This document shows positions 20,545 through 32,418 of a stretch of DNA of 64,000 nt, piece after piece; the first letter of the stretch is position 1; every line of letters begins with the position of its first letter. Position numbers and translations under genes: made by a program. Below the pieces are notes generated by a model. The model made no database searches, was not told where the DNA came from, and worked only from the letters and a program-made list of their open reading frames with translations. This DNA is from Phoenix dactylifera (lineage: Eukaryota; Streptophyta; Magnoliopsida; Arecales; Arecaceae), in NCBI RefSeq assembly GCF_009389715.1, contig NC_052392.1, positions 35,885,360 through 35,949,359 of the forward strand, read 5' to 3'.

Positions 20545-23500
20545 ATGCCGCCGGCGGTGAAGGCCGGAAGCCGGCCGCCATGGGTGGGGCTAGCGGCGGC
20601 GGTGTGGGTGCAGGTGGCGGCGGGCAGCGCCTACACCTTCCCGTTGTATTCCCACTCGCTCAAGTCGGTGCTGGGCTACAACCAGCGGCAGCTAACCATG
20701 CTCGGCGTCGCCAATGACTTCGGCGAGAACTTCGGCATGATCCCTGGCGTCGTCTGCAACCGCTTCCCGCCCTGGCTTGTCCTCCTTATCGGCGGCGCTT
20801 GTTCTTTCCTCGGCTTCGGCGTCCTCTGGCTCGGCGTGAGCCAGACCGTCTCCGGCCTGCCCTTCTGGGTGGTGAGTGAGCTCTCTTGTATATTTCCTTA
20901 CTCTTGGGTTCTTGATCTTTGATTATATTCTCTGATCTATGTTTTTCTGATGAACTATCGTTTAAAGATTTGATTTTTAACGGTTTTACTGTTTCGGCAA
21001 TTGTTATTGACTCCTATCTGTTTTTTGATATACTTATTGATTCCGTTTTACTTTAAAAAATTCTGATTCTGTGTATGTGGAGAAAGATATGAATGTTATA
21101 GGCATCTAATTTATGCTTTGAGATGGAGTGTCCTTTTGATTCAATGGAACTGGGCGGTTGGTAGGAGGAGAAGTAGCCTCTCTATGTATCTTAATTATGC
21201 GCTTGCATATTTGGTCGGAGAGTTATTATGATAAATTCATGCTTATGTGCTATAATTTGTGTTATCATTGTACAAAAGAGAGATAGTTATTAGTTTCTGA
21301 TTTGGGAGGTTTAAGTGGCCCGTGGATTGATGACATGCCAGAGATGCATGAGGTAAAGGCTGATTTGTGTAGGGGCAGTTAATTGTACAAAAGTGTTTGT
21401 GAAAAAGCAGTGAAGTTCTTCATTTTTTGGGGGGCAATCATTTGGGTCAAAGTATATTTTTGAATCCTTGGGGTCATGTCAAGTTGGTTTTAAGTTTATA
21501 TAAGTCCATGTGCTGATGGTTTTATATGAAGGAAGAATCTATGGCAAAAGTCTGTCTAATCTCAAGTGTGCTCTACTCTGGTTGCAGTCTCTTCTTTTTC
21601 CATTGATCTTCTCCTCGTTTGATCTTTCTCCATTGAAGACAGGCCAAACTTCTTACAAAATCTTTCGCAGGAATATTGTTTCCATCAATTTGTATGGAAG
21701 AAAGGAACCATAGTTAGATTCTTTAATTGATCACCAAGAAGAGACAAACAACATATAGTAGATGCTGAAGATAACAAGCTAGTTGATGTTATGGAGATAA
21801 GGAATGTTGATGACTGGATAGTTTACCCTTAGACTCTTCCAAGACATTAAGTGATTAATGTCAATTAGTGAAGGTGTAAGAGTTTTGGGCAAGGATGATA
21901 TCATAACACAAAAGCAACAAGCAGACATGACTTTGCAAAGTTTATGGCATATGAAGAGTTCATCCAATCAATGCAATGCTAGATGTCTATTCATAAACTT
22001 AAAACTGCTAGGATAAGCTGCATAGATGTGAAACCAAATGGCATAATCCTTCATTACATGTTTAAGATCTATCAGTGTGCATAGTTTTCATTGCTTTGAT
22101 GCCCACTATGATGTTCATAAAAGAAGGAAAACTAATCAGATTGCAATGTTAGCCTTCAGGGCTAGGTGGGTATGTCAAAGCTAGATATGCAGGGAGTGGT
22201 TGTAAAAATGATGAGAGGACAGCAGCTTGCTTCAGGTCCTCAACTCCTTCGGAGTAATGAAAACATGTTAGTCTGGAAGCATAGATCATTGTTATGTTAG
22301 TTATAAAATCTCTGATTATCCAATTCATATGTCAGACACCAGCCTGCTTCCATTAATGTGTTGCTGAGTGAGCTTGTTCTGGGATTTGAGAGCAAATCGA
22401 AGTACCCTGGATCAATTCACTGCCTGTTTAATCAGAAGAAGTATCCTGACATCCTTTTTGATAGCTCTTTAAAGTAACTTTTCATTTTCTAGAATCGGAC
22501 TTTATATTCACTGGGATGGCTACTGTAACTAAGTTTATCAAAATGACATTATTCACAATTGAGAGGATTTAGTTGGCCATATGTTGAGTCTTTGTTTAAC
22601 TTTTTTTATAACAAATTTTCAGTACCACACTTAGAGCCCCATACTTAGGACTGAAACAGATAGATGGTGCATTGCCCACACTCATCCAGACTTCATCATG
22701 TTCCATCTATATCCACACTCCAAGAGATGAGGCAGGTAAATGTGTCAGTGTTCATTCAGAAATTGGAAGACAACATTTCAATAAAATGAGCTCATATTAA
22801 ATTCCTCCAAAAGCAAACATCAATCTGTTATATTTAGACTCTGATAGAAGTTCCATTGTGGACTCTCAGATCTGTTGGTCTGAGGGGGGACCTCTCATGG
22901 ATATAAAATTCAGAAAAGAGCTGGGAAGTGACCTTCTTCTGGAATCATCTAATCTCTTATCTTCTTCACCCCTCTACAGTCCTTTCCTTAATCCAGATAG
23001 AGTAGTTTGGAGATGGAATTGTAATGGTGCATTACTGCATTCTCTGTCAAATCCAATTATTGTTTCTTAAATTTTGATTGAATTATCTGAAAGAATTCAC
23101 TCCAGTATGTAATTCTGTAGCTCCTTGAAAACAAAGACATTTTATTGGTGGGCCATCAGAAAGGCTTTTGACATCGGAGAATCTTTTTTAAAGGAACCCG
23201 CCCATGTCCTTTGCGGCTCAGATGTTGAGAACAACCTAAATCACCAGGCATATGGTTGTTTTGCAAATTGGTACATATCAAACGTATTCGCAACATGACT
23301 CAATATCATATGGTAGATAGGAAGATAGAGAAACCTTTCTTCCACTAGATAAAGCTTGGGGTCTATCTCTGTGTTACGAGATTTTGTGATGCTTGCTTGT
23401 ATAAAAGTTTTAATGAAAGAGTAATTAAAACGTGAGTGGGCTGATGAGATTGGGACTCTAATCTAGAATGACTAGGAAACATGGAAAAGTAAAGAGAATC

Positions 23501-26500
23501 TTTCCTAGTATCTCTCAAATAAACATTTATCTTAATGTAGGAAAGAGGAAGTTCTTTTTGAAAAAAAAACCAACATGGGGAAGGAGATAATTTTTCCTAA
23601 TATTTCTCAAATAAAATTTATTTTAAAGATAAAACATGTATTCCGATAAGAAATAATGAAAGAGCATTAGTTTTTCTTAAATTTTAAAGTAATATTATAT
23701 TTGAAAAATCAATTATTTTAATTAAAATTAAAATTATTGTTAATATGAAAATATATTTTCTAATCCTAGTTCTATCATATTTGGTTCATCGATTGGCTAT
23801 GAATCAAGGTATGCTGAACCGGCCCGTATCGGCCGGTTCAACCCGTACTGATGGGGCCGGAACTGGCCGGAACCAAGCGGTACCGGACTGGAACCGGCCG
23901 GTATTAGATGCATACTAGACGGAATCGGATGGTTCCGTCCAGTACGGCTAGGAACTAGTGCGAACCGGTCGGTTTGCACCGGTTCGCTGTGGGTAGCATG
24001 CCGCCCGCGCGCGCTGGGCAGTGCGCGTGTGTGCTATGCAGACCGGTTTGGCACCGGTCCGGTACGGCTAGGAACCGATGCGAACCGGTCTGGTAGGCGA
24101 CCGGTACGCCTACCGATACCGATTCAGCATACCTTGCTATGAATTTTGAATTATGAACTCGAAACCATACAAGCAAACTAACGAATTATATAACATAGGT
24201 TGAGAATGGATTTCATTTTTTCTGCCAATATCATTTCACAGGAGGATCTTGAAACATGACAAAGTTATGCGTATCAAAGGTTGTCCTGGTTCTTTCGTCC
24301 AATTGGACTTTCTGAAGGCCTGGGAGAGTTAAGAAGTTTTCCAGGATTGGGTGGGATCTCATCATTATGGTGCTTTAATGGCTAATGTGGAGGCAATGCA
24401 ATAGAAGAATCTTTCAACATGAGGGTTCATCTGTCGATGAACTTGATCCTGGCTAGAATGGTATTAGGATTCTCCCAGCAAGCTCCAAATTGCTTTGTAT
24501 CCTATAAAAAAACCTTATGTTTCTCTTAACTTGGTTCTCATTTCAACTTCCCTAAAATGAATTGATTGGTATCGCCCCATTCTTCTCTCAAAGAATGATC
24601 TATGTCTTCTCTTATAGGAAAGTTGCCACGAATTACTTCATGATTTAATGATCTTCAACTTGGTATGTAGCTATCACAAGAAATGATTTTTGTCGTGGAA
24701 CCATAAAAAGCTAATGAAGCTAAATTTAATCTGAATAATGGCAAAAATTTTATTTTATTTTTATTGTCAGCATATTAAATTTACTAATTTTTCAATTTTT
24801 GTTCTCTTGCTCTAGCCAAACCCAAACCCCTGGCCTCTATCTTTTTTATTTTTTTTAAGCAAGTATGCTTGTTCCACAATTACACATTCTGAAGATGTTA
24901 CTTTAATAGATTCGCTAAGAGGTTTTGTTGGTCTCCTCTTAAGCAATGTGCTTTAGTAATATCTAGAGAATACTCGGGAGAAGAAACTTCACTTCCTATT
25001 GTTCTTGCATAAGTATGCCATCTGCATCCACATCTTTTTTGTTATTCCTCATCATTGTAGACCCATTAAATGTCACATCAACAACAATAACATGGAATCC
25101 TGTACACCTTCACTCTGTCTATGTATTCTAAAAAGGTGCAATTTTATGCTTTAGGGGATAGTTTATTAGATTTAACATCAACATGAGGGAGCCAACCCAA
25201 GTTTTTAGGCTATTACTAATCAAGAGATAGGCTGGAAAATACTTCTTAAAGAGTGCACTCTGATGTTATGGAGGGCAATCTGCTTACCATGAAAGCTGAT
25301 GTGTTGAGAAATTTTGTGAAAGTCCTCGAAAGACCAGTAGAAATCCAACACCATGTGTTTCCTCCATTAAGGTCTGATACATGTAAATATAACTTGGGCA
25401 TCCCTTTGGTGTGTTGTAGTGCCAGATGATGCCTTCATCTCTACAAACTGCTTAAACTCATCTGAAAACCATTCCACCAGTAACTGATTTAGCTTCTTGA
25501 TCTTTTCATCCTGTCTACTTTCAGCATAGACTTCCACTGCTTTAGAATAGGGAGCATGTGATGCTTGTATATATGAAGTGTAAACTGAAACTTTTCTCGA
25601 AAAATCATATGCAAAAATAACTAAATTCACTTCCACTCTTTGAGGCATTTGCTACAGGGAACCCATCATTTGAATGGATGTACTGCTGTGAATGTTTGGT
25701 AAGATAAATTTCACAGCAAATCTTAAAACAATTCTGCTTTCCGTAACTAATGATTTCAACAGAATTTAACCTGTAATTTTATTATTCTTGTAATTGAATC
25801 TCTCTCGGCTGAAGGTTGCTTTTCTAAAGTGGCTCAGACTCGAGTATGATAATCTTGTGAAGTCTACGAGACTGATTTGGTACTGTGTATAATGATCGAT
25901 ATCAACATAAAAAATTTTGTTTTCAGGAAATGGTCAAATATCTCACTATGACTTATAAATTTCTTGGAAATCTGTATTTATTGATTATGCGATTAATTTG
26001 TTGGCTGTGTATCAACCTTAATTCTGGATCTCTTTCAATGGAACGATTTTATATTGAAAAAGTTTCTTATTGAAGCCACAATGTTTTTAATGATGAGATT
26101 GCCATTCCAAAGAGTGCTATAATCTTATCTTTGATAGCCTTTGAGGCTATCTGGTTTTTCCATTGACATTGGTGAGTGCTATGATATTTTCTTTGATAGT
26201 CCTTCCATCACACCTATTTTTTGTACCAGCAATGAAGATGACTTTTAGTATGGTACAATGAAACCTAGAGACGTTAGAAACACTTCTCCAAGTCTGCCTG
26301 ATAATAAGTTAAGACTGATGCAAAGGAAGCAAAAATTATCCAAATTAAAAAGGTCTACATCCCTTGGATATCTTTTCCCAACTAAGCGCGTAAACCTTGT
26401 GGTCTGTAACAGAAATAAGACATTCATAGGAAACAGAAGAAGCTATACTTGGTGATCAAAGAAGCAAGAGAGTAGAAAAATATAGCAAGAGAGAGCAATT

Positions 26501-28883
26501 ACTGTAGGGCGAGCGAGTGACTAGAAGGATTGGCTGGGAACAGCGAGTTTTTTTTTTTTTTTTTTGGGGGGGGGGGGGGGGGGCGGTGATGGGTTGGCTG
26601 CATTTCTTATGAAGGAAGATTTGTTATCTGACTGTGACTAAGAGTTATCTCCTGTTTGACTCAGATGACTAAGAATACAGGAGATACTTGGAGAAATTAG
26701 GTGAGAGGAACCCATGAAAGTAAATACTAAAGAGAAACTAGCAAAGGTTATGCGAGATAGATTATGAGGTTTTGTGAAATTTATTTATAGTTGGGTGGCA
26801 CGGTATGCCAGGGTGTTTAAAGAGAGCATGATGTTCAAGAATTACATTGATACTTCACTCTGAAATACTTTCTTTTACTAAAATATCCTTACAAGGTAGC
26901 AATTGATAATATAGTAAATGACAAGAATGCTCCAAAGTTTCCAAACAGTAAATTCTAAGAGAAATATATATTTCAAAATTGAATTGTGAAATCTAAAATT
27001 TGAAGATTATTTACTTTGACACTAGATGAATTTGTGTTGGCACATCTTAGATGATGCAAGCATAAGCAATGCTTATTTAATTGTTACTTTATGATTCTTA
27101 AATATTTTATTGTAACTCTTTTGAGTTTGTATTGTCCTTCAGGAGCAGTAAATAAACTTGTAATTTTCTCGCAATAAATTTAGCTAGATGACTTTGTGAC
27201 AGATGCTGATCTACTGTTTGTGACATTATTCAGAAGCATGCCTCATATCTTAGACCTTGGTTTATTGGGTTTTAAACTGTTGTGACCACTGCTATGTGTA
27301 ATAGTAGTACTGTTTCTGATGTTATGGCAGTTATGGATTGCATTATGTATTGCTACAAATAGCAGTGCATGGTTGGGCACAGGTGTTCTTGTCACCAACA
27401 TGAGGAACTTCCCTCTTAGCAGGGGCCCTGTGGCTGGCATTCTCAAGGGTTACATTGGGCTTAGTGCTGCAGTGTACACTGAAATATATATTGGACTGCT
27501 CCGTGATTCATCTACAAAACTGTTGCTATTTCTTACACTAGGGATTCCTGGTATATGCCTAGCAATGATGTATTTTGTCAGGCCTTGCACACCATCTTTA
27601 GAGGAAGACTCATCAGAACATGGCCATTTTTTGTTTACCCAAATCTCAAGCATATTGCTAGGTCTCTACCTCTGCGCTACTACGGTCTTGGATGATGTTG
27701 CCTCACCAAGTGATGCTGTAGCCTATAGTTTGTTTGCTGTAATGGTTCTCTTACTCCTGGCTCCCCTTGCAATCCCTCTGAAGATGACACTTTATCCAAA
27801 AAAGAGCAAAAAAATTGGTTCTATTGGCCCATCTGGTTCATCAGACTGTCTAATTGAAGGAAATTTAGATAAATCAGAACCATTGCTAGCCCAATCTTCA
27901 TCAACAACGAATGCTGGGAGTATTCAGGAAGCTGATGATGTTTCTGATGTGGATATACTTTTAGCAGAGGGAGAGGGAGCTGTGAAAAAGAAGAGAAGAC
28001 CTAAGAGGGGAGAGGATTTTGAGTTCCGTGAAGCTGTAATTAAGGCTGATTTTTGGCTTCTATTTTTGGTATACTTTCTTGGAGTTGGATCAGGTGTCAC
28101 TGTGCTCAATAATCTAGCACAAATTGGTATTGCAGCAGGTGTTGATGATACAACTATCTTGCTGTGTCTTTTCAGCTTTTGCAATTTTGCCGGCCGTCTT
28201 GCGGGGGGTGCTGTTTCTGAGTACTTTGTCAGGTGGAACCATTTTCCTTTTCATTTTATTGCCCAGTTATTGTATTTTGCAGCTATATATGATCAAACAT
28301 GGCCAAAATGTTGAGTAATTTCAAGGTTTTATTGAGAGGTTTTCCAACCCTTGCTCAAAGAAAAAAAAGATTTATACAAGATTTTATCTTTTGCAGGTCT
28401 AAGATGTTTCCTCGGCCCATTTGGATGACATGCACCCAAGTTATCATGATCATAACTTACCTTCTCTTTGCTTCTGGCTTAAATGGTACCCTATATGCTT
28501 CAACCGCTTTACTTGGTATCTGCTATGGGGTCCAATTCTCTGTCATGGTGCCAACTGCATCTGAGCTCTTTGGGTTGAAGCACTTTGGGTTGATCTATAA
28601 TTTCATGTTGTTAGGAAATCCGCTTGGGGCTCTCCTATTCTCAGCTGGTCTTGCAGGGTATTTGTATGATGTTGAAGCAGCAAAGCAGAACTCAGGTTTT
28701 CATGATGCTTTGAGCAATTCTTGCTTGGGGCCTAATTGCTTTAGGATCACATTTCTAGCTCTAGCTGGTGTCTGTAGCTTAGGCACTCTGTTGAGCATAA
28801 TTTTGACGGTGAGACTTAAGCCAGTATACCAAATGCTTTATGCTGGTGGGTCATTCAGGCAGCCTCGGAGCTTGAATCATTGA
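20545..28883 (+). CDS. Nodulin-like/NFD4-type MFS transporter, 571 aa, 3 exons
   Basis: Predicted polytopic membrane transporter of the plant Nodulin-like branch of the major facilitator superfamily; substrate unknown. Read as join(20545..20871, 27331..28232, 28397..28883). Exon 1 ends GTG before GTGAGT (phase 0), exon 2 ends AG before GTGG (phase 2), and acceptors are CAG and GCAG; the joined frame is 572 codons. Residues 12-108 start the Nodulin-like domain (RPPWVGLAAAVWVQVAAGSA, then SVLGYNQRQLTMLGVANDFG). Exon 2 opens LWIALCIATNSSAWLGTGVL and has NFPLSRGPVAGILKGYIGLS, then a hydrophilic central loop (about 262-335) rich in Ser, Glu and a KKKRRPKRGEDFEF basic patch. The C-terminal half continues DFWLLFLVYFLGVGSGVTVL and ends with GLIYNFMLLGNPLGALLFS, both NFD4-family signatures. 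About 12 hydrophobic segments are visible. The length is normal for the family. Start chosen at MPPAVKAG; the upstream frame lacks another ATG. Exon 1 is GC-rich and the later exons AT-rich. Confidence 0.92.
23805..24136. mobile_element. hAT-like MITE with perfect 8-bp duplication
   Basis: 332 bp, flanked by CTATGAAT on both sides (23797-23804 and 24137-24144). Terminal inverted repeats are CAAGGTATGCTGAACCGG on the left and, in reverse complement, CAAGGTATGCTGAATCGG on the right, 17 of 18 identical. The inside is unusually rich in ACCGG/CCGGT/GGTACC words, many palindromic. No open transposase frame. A relative with the same left end is at 47312. Confidence 0.9.
26548..26583. repeat. T18 followed by G18 homopolymer junction
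   Basis: An uninterrupted T run passes straight into an uninterrupted G run within intron 1. Sequencing or assembly error is likely at such a site, so the exact lengths should not be trusted. Confidence 0.85.
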
Positions 28884-31851
28884 TAGCAGTGACCCGAATG
28901 AACATGGCCTTCATCTTGAGCTGGGGCCCTTTCTTTGGTACCTGTTCTTGTGTTGTAATGGGTTTGTGTACTTAAATATCGTGCAGTTATCAGGAGCCTT
29001 CTCTGCCCCAATGAATGATTTGGTTAATCTTGGGAAAGAAGCTTCTTATAGATTGAAGTATTTTACCTGACTAAACGTGACTTACATCTTTGCACATGAC
29101 ATGATGACTCATTGATCCAATACTAAAAATGTTACAATTAAAATCAAAATCCTAATTAAAATTTTAGGAATTCAATTTTAAAGCTGGAAGCATATTTGTG
29201 TTTAATCATAATAGTATAATGCATCTAGTCTATTTTCCTTACCTGTGTCGTTTTCATTCTTAAGCTTTCAATAATTCTAGTGAAAGCTGTATTTGATAAG
29301 TTTTCAAATGAGGTTTTCTAGGATACATATAGTTTTCAATAAAATGTATCAGCGGTAAAGCAATCCTTTAAGTTGTTGATCTATCAGTCCTATTTTTATG
29401 ACGATCGTTGTATTCTGATCCTTTCTGATCCTTTTTTAGCTTAAGATGCAAGCTTAAGTGATGATTAGTTATGAGTTGTTAAAAATAGAATTCGTGATTC
29501 ATGATTACGTATGCTGGTTCTTATTAGTTTATATTCTTTATGAGTTAATACATTCTTGGGACTTTATGAACTGCATTTTGTCTTCTCATCATACTTGGAT
29601 GAAGGATTGTCTTGTTTTCAGGGAAGGATGAAGTATTCTGTTCTCTGCTGTCTGCATCGATTTCTGAACCCTTACCCTTTCTCCATATATGTGCCATCAC
29701 CAAGAAATTATTGACTTGAAACTCAGCTACGCTTCTTGCCAGACCGAGCATCTTTTGGGGATCGTCCTCCATTGTCTCTGTCTGTTGTACCTATATTTTT
29801 GTCGCTGCTGCTCCCTAACTCACTGCAAGGCTATCTTCTTGGACTGTTGTACCTTTGCATTGCTGCTCAATTACTCACTTCTAGACCATCTTTTACCCTA
29901 TGTTTTAGCCTCATCAGTTTGCTGTTTTACATTATGCCCTTAGTTCCCAGTATCATGTTTTCACAAATGCTCTTTCTGCAAATCCATGCAAATGACCTGA
30001 CACTTTAAGGTGCTATATATGCCATCACACTTCTCTTAAGTTATGAACTATAGATACCTCGAAGAAATTCTCATGCCTTTCTTATAATAGACCTTTATCA
30101 CCATCCTCGGTCATCAAATATTCTCTCTCATGGATGGCAGGTTATGTTCAGATAGAGTGAATGTAGAAAACTGGTAGACCATTATTCTATCATGATAAAT
30201 GCATGTCTTCTTACTGTTTACATGTACTCTTATCCTTTGAATGGGCTTGTGACATTTTTAATATTATATGTAGTCCCCATGCGTGAGCCTATCCTGTAAT
30301 GTGGTACCATATCATTAGGAGGTCTAGTCCCTGGTAGTCACTGGCATATATTCGGCTGAATGCCATCCTCAAAATTCCAGGGGGATTATCATTAGAAATC
30401 CCATCATTTTGATGTCTTCTGATTTGAGCTAATGGTCTGAAAAACCAGGAGTGGTGGTTATGAGCTTGAATCCCAAAGTCGGATTACCTACAGCCTCTTC
30501 ATGTTCATATTAGAGGTTCGGCAGTATGCGAACTTTAGCAATAAATCCATCTTGGAAGCATTTGAATTCTTGATGTTGGTGGTGGGCATTTTTCTAAAAT
30601 TATTTAGCCGGTTGGTCGATGGTACAGATCAAAACCTTTCTGGTAGGAACTGCTGAAGTAGCATTTGGTCTTCAAATTCATTATGGTTCTGTTATAGCTC
30701 AAGGTTCTTCGCTGAAGTTTCAGAAACTTTAGAAGGTCTGACCTATAAATTTTTACAGTGGACAATTAAGTCAGACTCCCCAATTCAGTAGTAAGTTCGA
30801 AGTCACATCTAGAGTGGGACACTGTTTATTAACGGACCACCGGCATCTCGGGGCAATCTTTCAATTGCTTTTCTGATTGCTAACTGACGCAAAGATTTCG
30901 AGTGGAGTGGTCATGATCTGGTATAATGGTGGTCTATTGATGTTTGCAGGAACATGTAGCTTTTTAGTCAATTATTAAAAAAAATTAAACATGGGATCTG
31001 CAGGGACCTCACTCCCAATGATCTTGCTTTTTGCAAAGAGAATCGATCAACGAGTTCTTTAGATAAACAAAGTGTTCCTTAATTAAGTTGGTTGGAATGA
31101 TTCATGATATGAGACTACAAATTATATCCCATATGATGTTAGAGGACAGCCAACAAAAATACTTTCCCATATAATTGTTTGTCTACAGACCCCTTTTAGC
31201 AAAATACATATTCCTCTTCCTTCTGACTTGAATGTTGCCCACTTTAGAATGATTTCTAAAGATCTGACCCCAATGTACATGAATGGATGAGTCTCTAGGC
31301 TTGAGGTTTGAGAATTTATGGGCATCAACTGTTCTGCAAATGTATAATACTTCTTGTCCAAGCATGCTTAATTGCAGAGCTTTGATGGAATCTGGTAGCC
31401 ACTTTCACCTACCTTCACAGCCATCAGTTCTTGACAAGAAGACAGTGTTTGAGACATTTATACCAAACCTAATGTATGGATGCTTGGATGCTCTCCACAA
31501 CCATTTCCATCAATCAAGCCCTTCTGAGGTGGGTGACTGACTCCATCAAGTTGACTTGGACTCTTGGGATGGAGGAGACTCAAGCTATACATCAAAGAAT
31601 TCATGAGAACAGACCTTTCCCCCTTATATTGCATGCATACATATGTTCATACATGTATACCTAACCTCTAATCATTTCTCCCACAACTTTGAGATTTTGT
31701 TATCTTCCTCACAATCAGAAAACCAAACAACCAAAGCAAAGCACAAATGCAAAGTGGACAAACCTCCAAAGTAAAGCACTCTCATGGCTCCTGAAAAGCC
31801 AAGGCACAAAAGCCTGCTGAAAGACACTAGGAAAAGCTCTTCTCCATGTGC
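28884..31851. other. region between two convergent genes
   Basis: Holds the 3' end of the transporter transcript (the first few hundred bases) and that of the SAM-domain gene (up to 31851). No further gene, no clear transposon ends and no canonical AATAAA near either stop were found. Open frames are short and overlap on both strands. Confidence 0.5.
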
Positions 31852-32418
31852 TTAAGTTGGCTTCAAGTCCTGAAACATGGAGTCCCACCTGATCGCCTCG
31901 GTGCTGCTCCCCCAACATCCATCTTTATCACCACCTTTCTCACCTTCCCGATTGTTGTACGCCACCGGGCTTGCGCTATGCGTGACAGAGTTTGGTCTGG
32001 CAACCTTGACACTGCCCTCGGTGAGCATCAGCCTTCCCTGCTTCAGTAGCGCCAGCCTCTTGTTCCTCTTCAGCATGGTTCCCTTCCACCTTGCACCACC
32101 GTATGAAGGCCTTGGGACGACCACGATGGCCGAATTCTCTCGACGGACCAACGAGTGGATGTACTTGGCCAGGAACTTTTTGGTCTTCTTCATCGCAGCG
32201 AGGAGCCTAGCGACCGGCTGTGGAGAGTTGGACTTCTTGGCTAGCTTGAGTATCTCAAGCCTGTGCTTGGCTATGGAGATCCCCATGCTTTGGAGGAACT
32301 CATGGTTGAAGTGGATGATGTCCTCTTCCTCAAGCTCATTATGGGAGAAAAGGAGCGAATACTCATAGATAAGGCCATGTTCAAGATTGGATTTGGAGAG
32401 CCAAGAGTACCAGTCCAT
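31852..32418 (-). CDS. SAM-domain plant protein, 188 aa
   Basis: Single-exon gene whose product begins MDWYSWLSKSNLEHGLIYEY and has a sterile alpha motif over about residues 1-65, with the helix-5 stretch FLQSMGISIAKHRLEILKLA that defines SAM folds. SAM domains mediate protein-protein or occasionally RNA contacts. The remainder is basic (RLLAAMKKTKKFLAKYI about 70-86), then serine/lysine-rich, and ends WGSSTEAIRWDSMFQDLKPT, a conserved tail in this plant family. No membrane segment or signal peptide. The ATG at 32416-32418 gives the family N-terminus and the TAA is at 31852-31854. The gene is intact. It is convergent with the transporter gene. The plus-strand frames over it are shadows. The family is clear; the specific partner is unknown. 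Confidence 0.88.
   Translation of the reverse strand: MDWYSWLSKSNLEHGLIYEYSLLFSHNELEEEDIIHFNHEFLQSMGISIAKHRLEILKLAKKSNSPQPVARLLAAMKKTKKFLAKYIHSLVRRENSAIVVVPRPSYGGARWKGTMLKRNKRLALLKQGRLMLTEGSVKVARPNSVTHSASPVAYNNREGEKGGDKDGCWGSSTEAIRWDSMFQDLKPT

Larger units (their letters stand above)
20872..27330 (+). other. intron 1 of the transporter gene, 6.46 kb
   Basis: Begins GTGAGT and ends TTATGGCAG. It is long for this family, and at least part is transposon (see 23805-24136). A 93-codon minus-strand frame at 25367-25648 reads like protein in places (EVYAESRQDEKIKKLNQLL) but I do not recognise it and it lacks gene context. A T18/G18 homopolymer junction lies at 26548-26583. I see no additional exon that family continuity would require. 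Confidence 0.7.
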
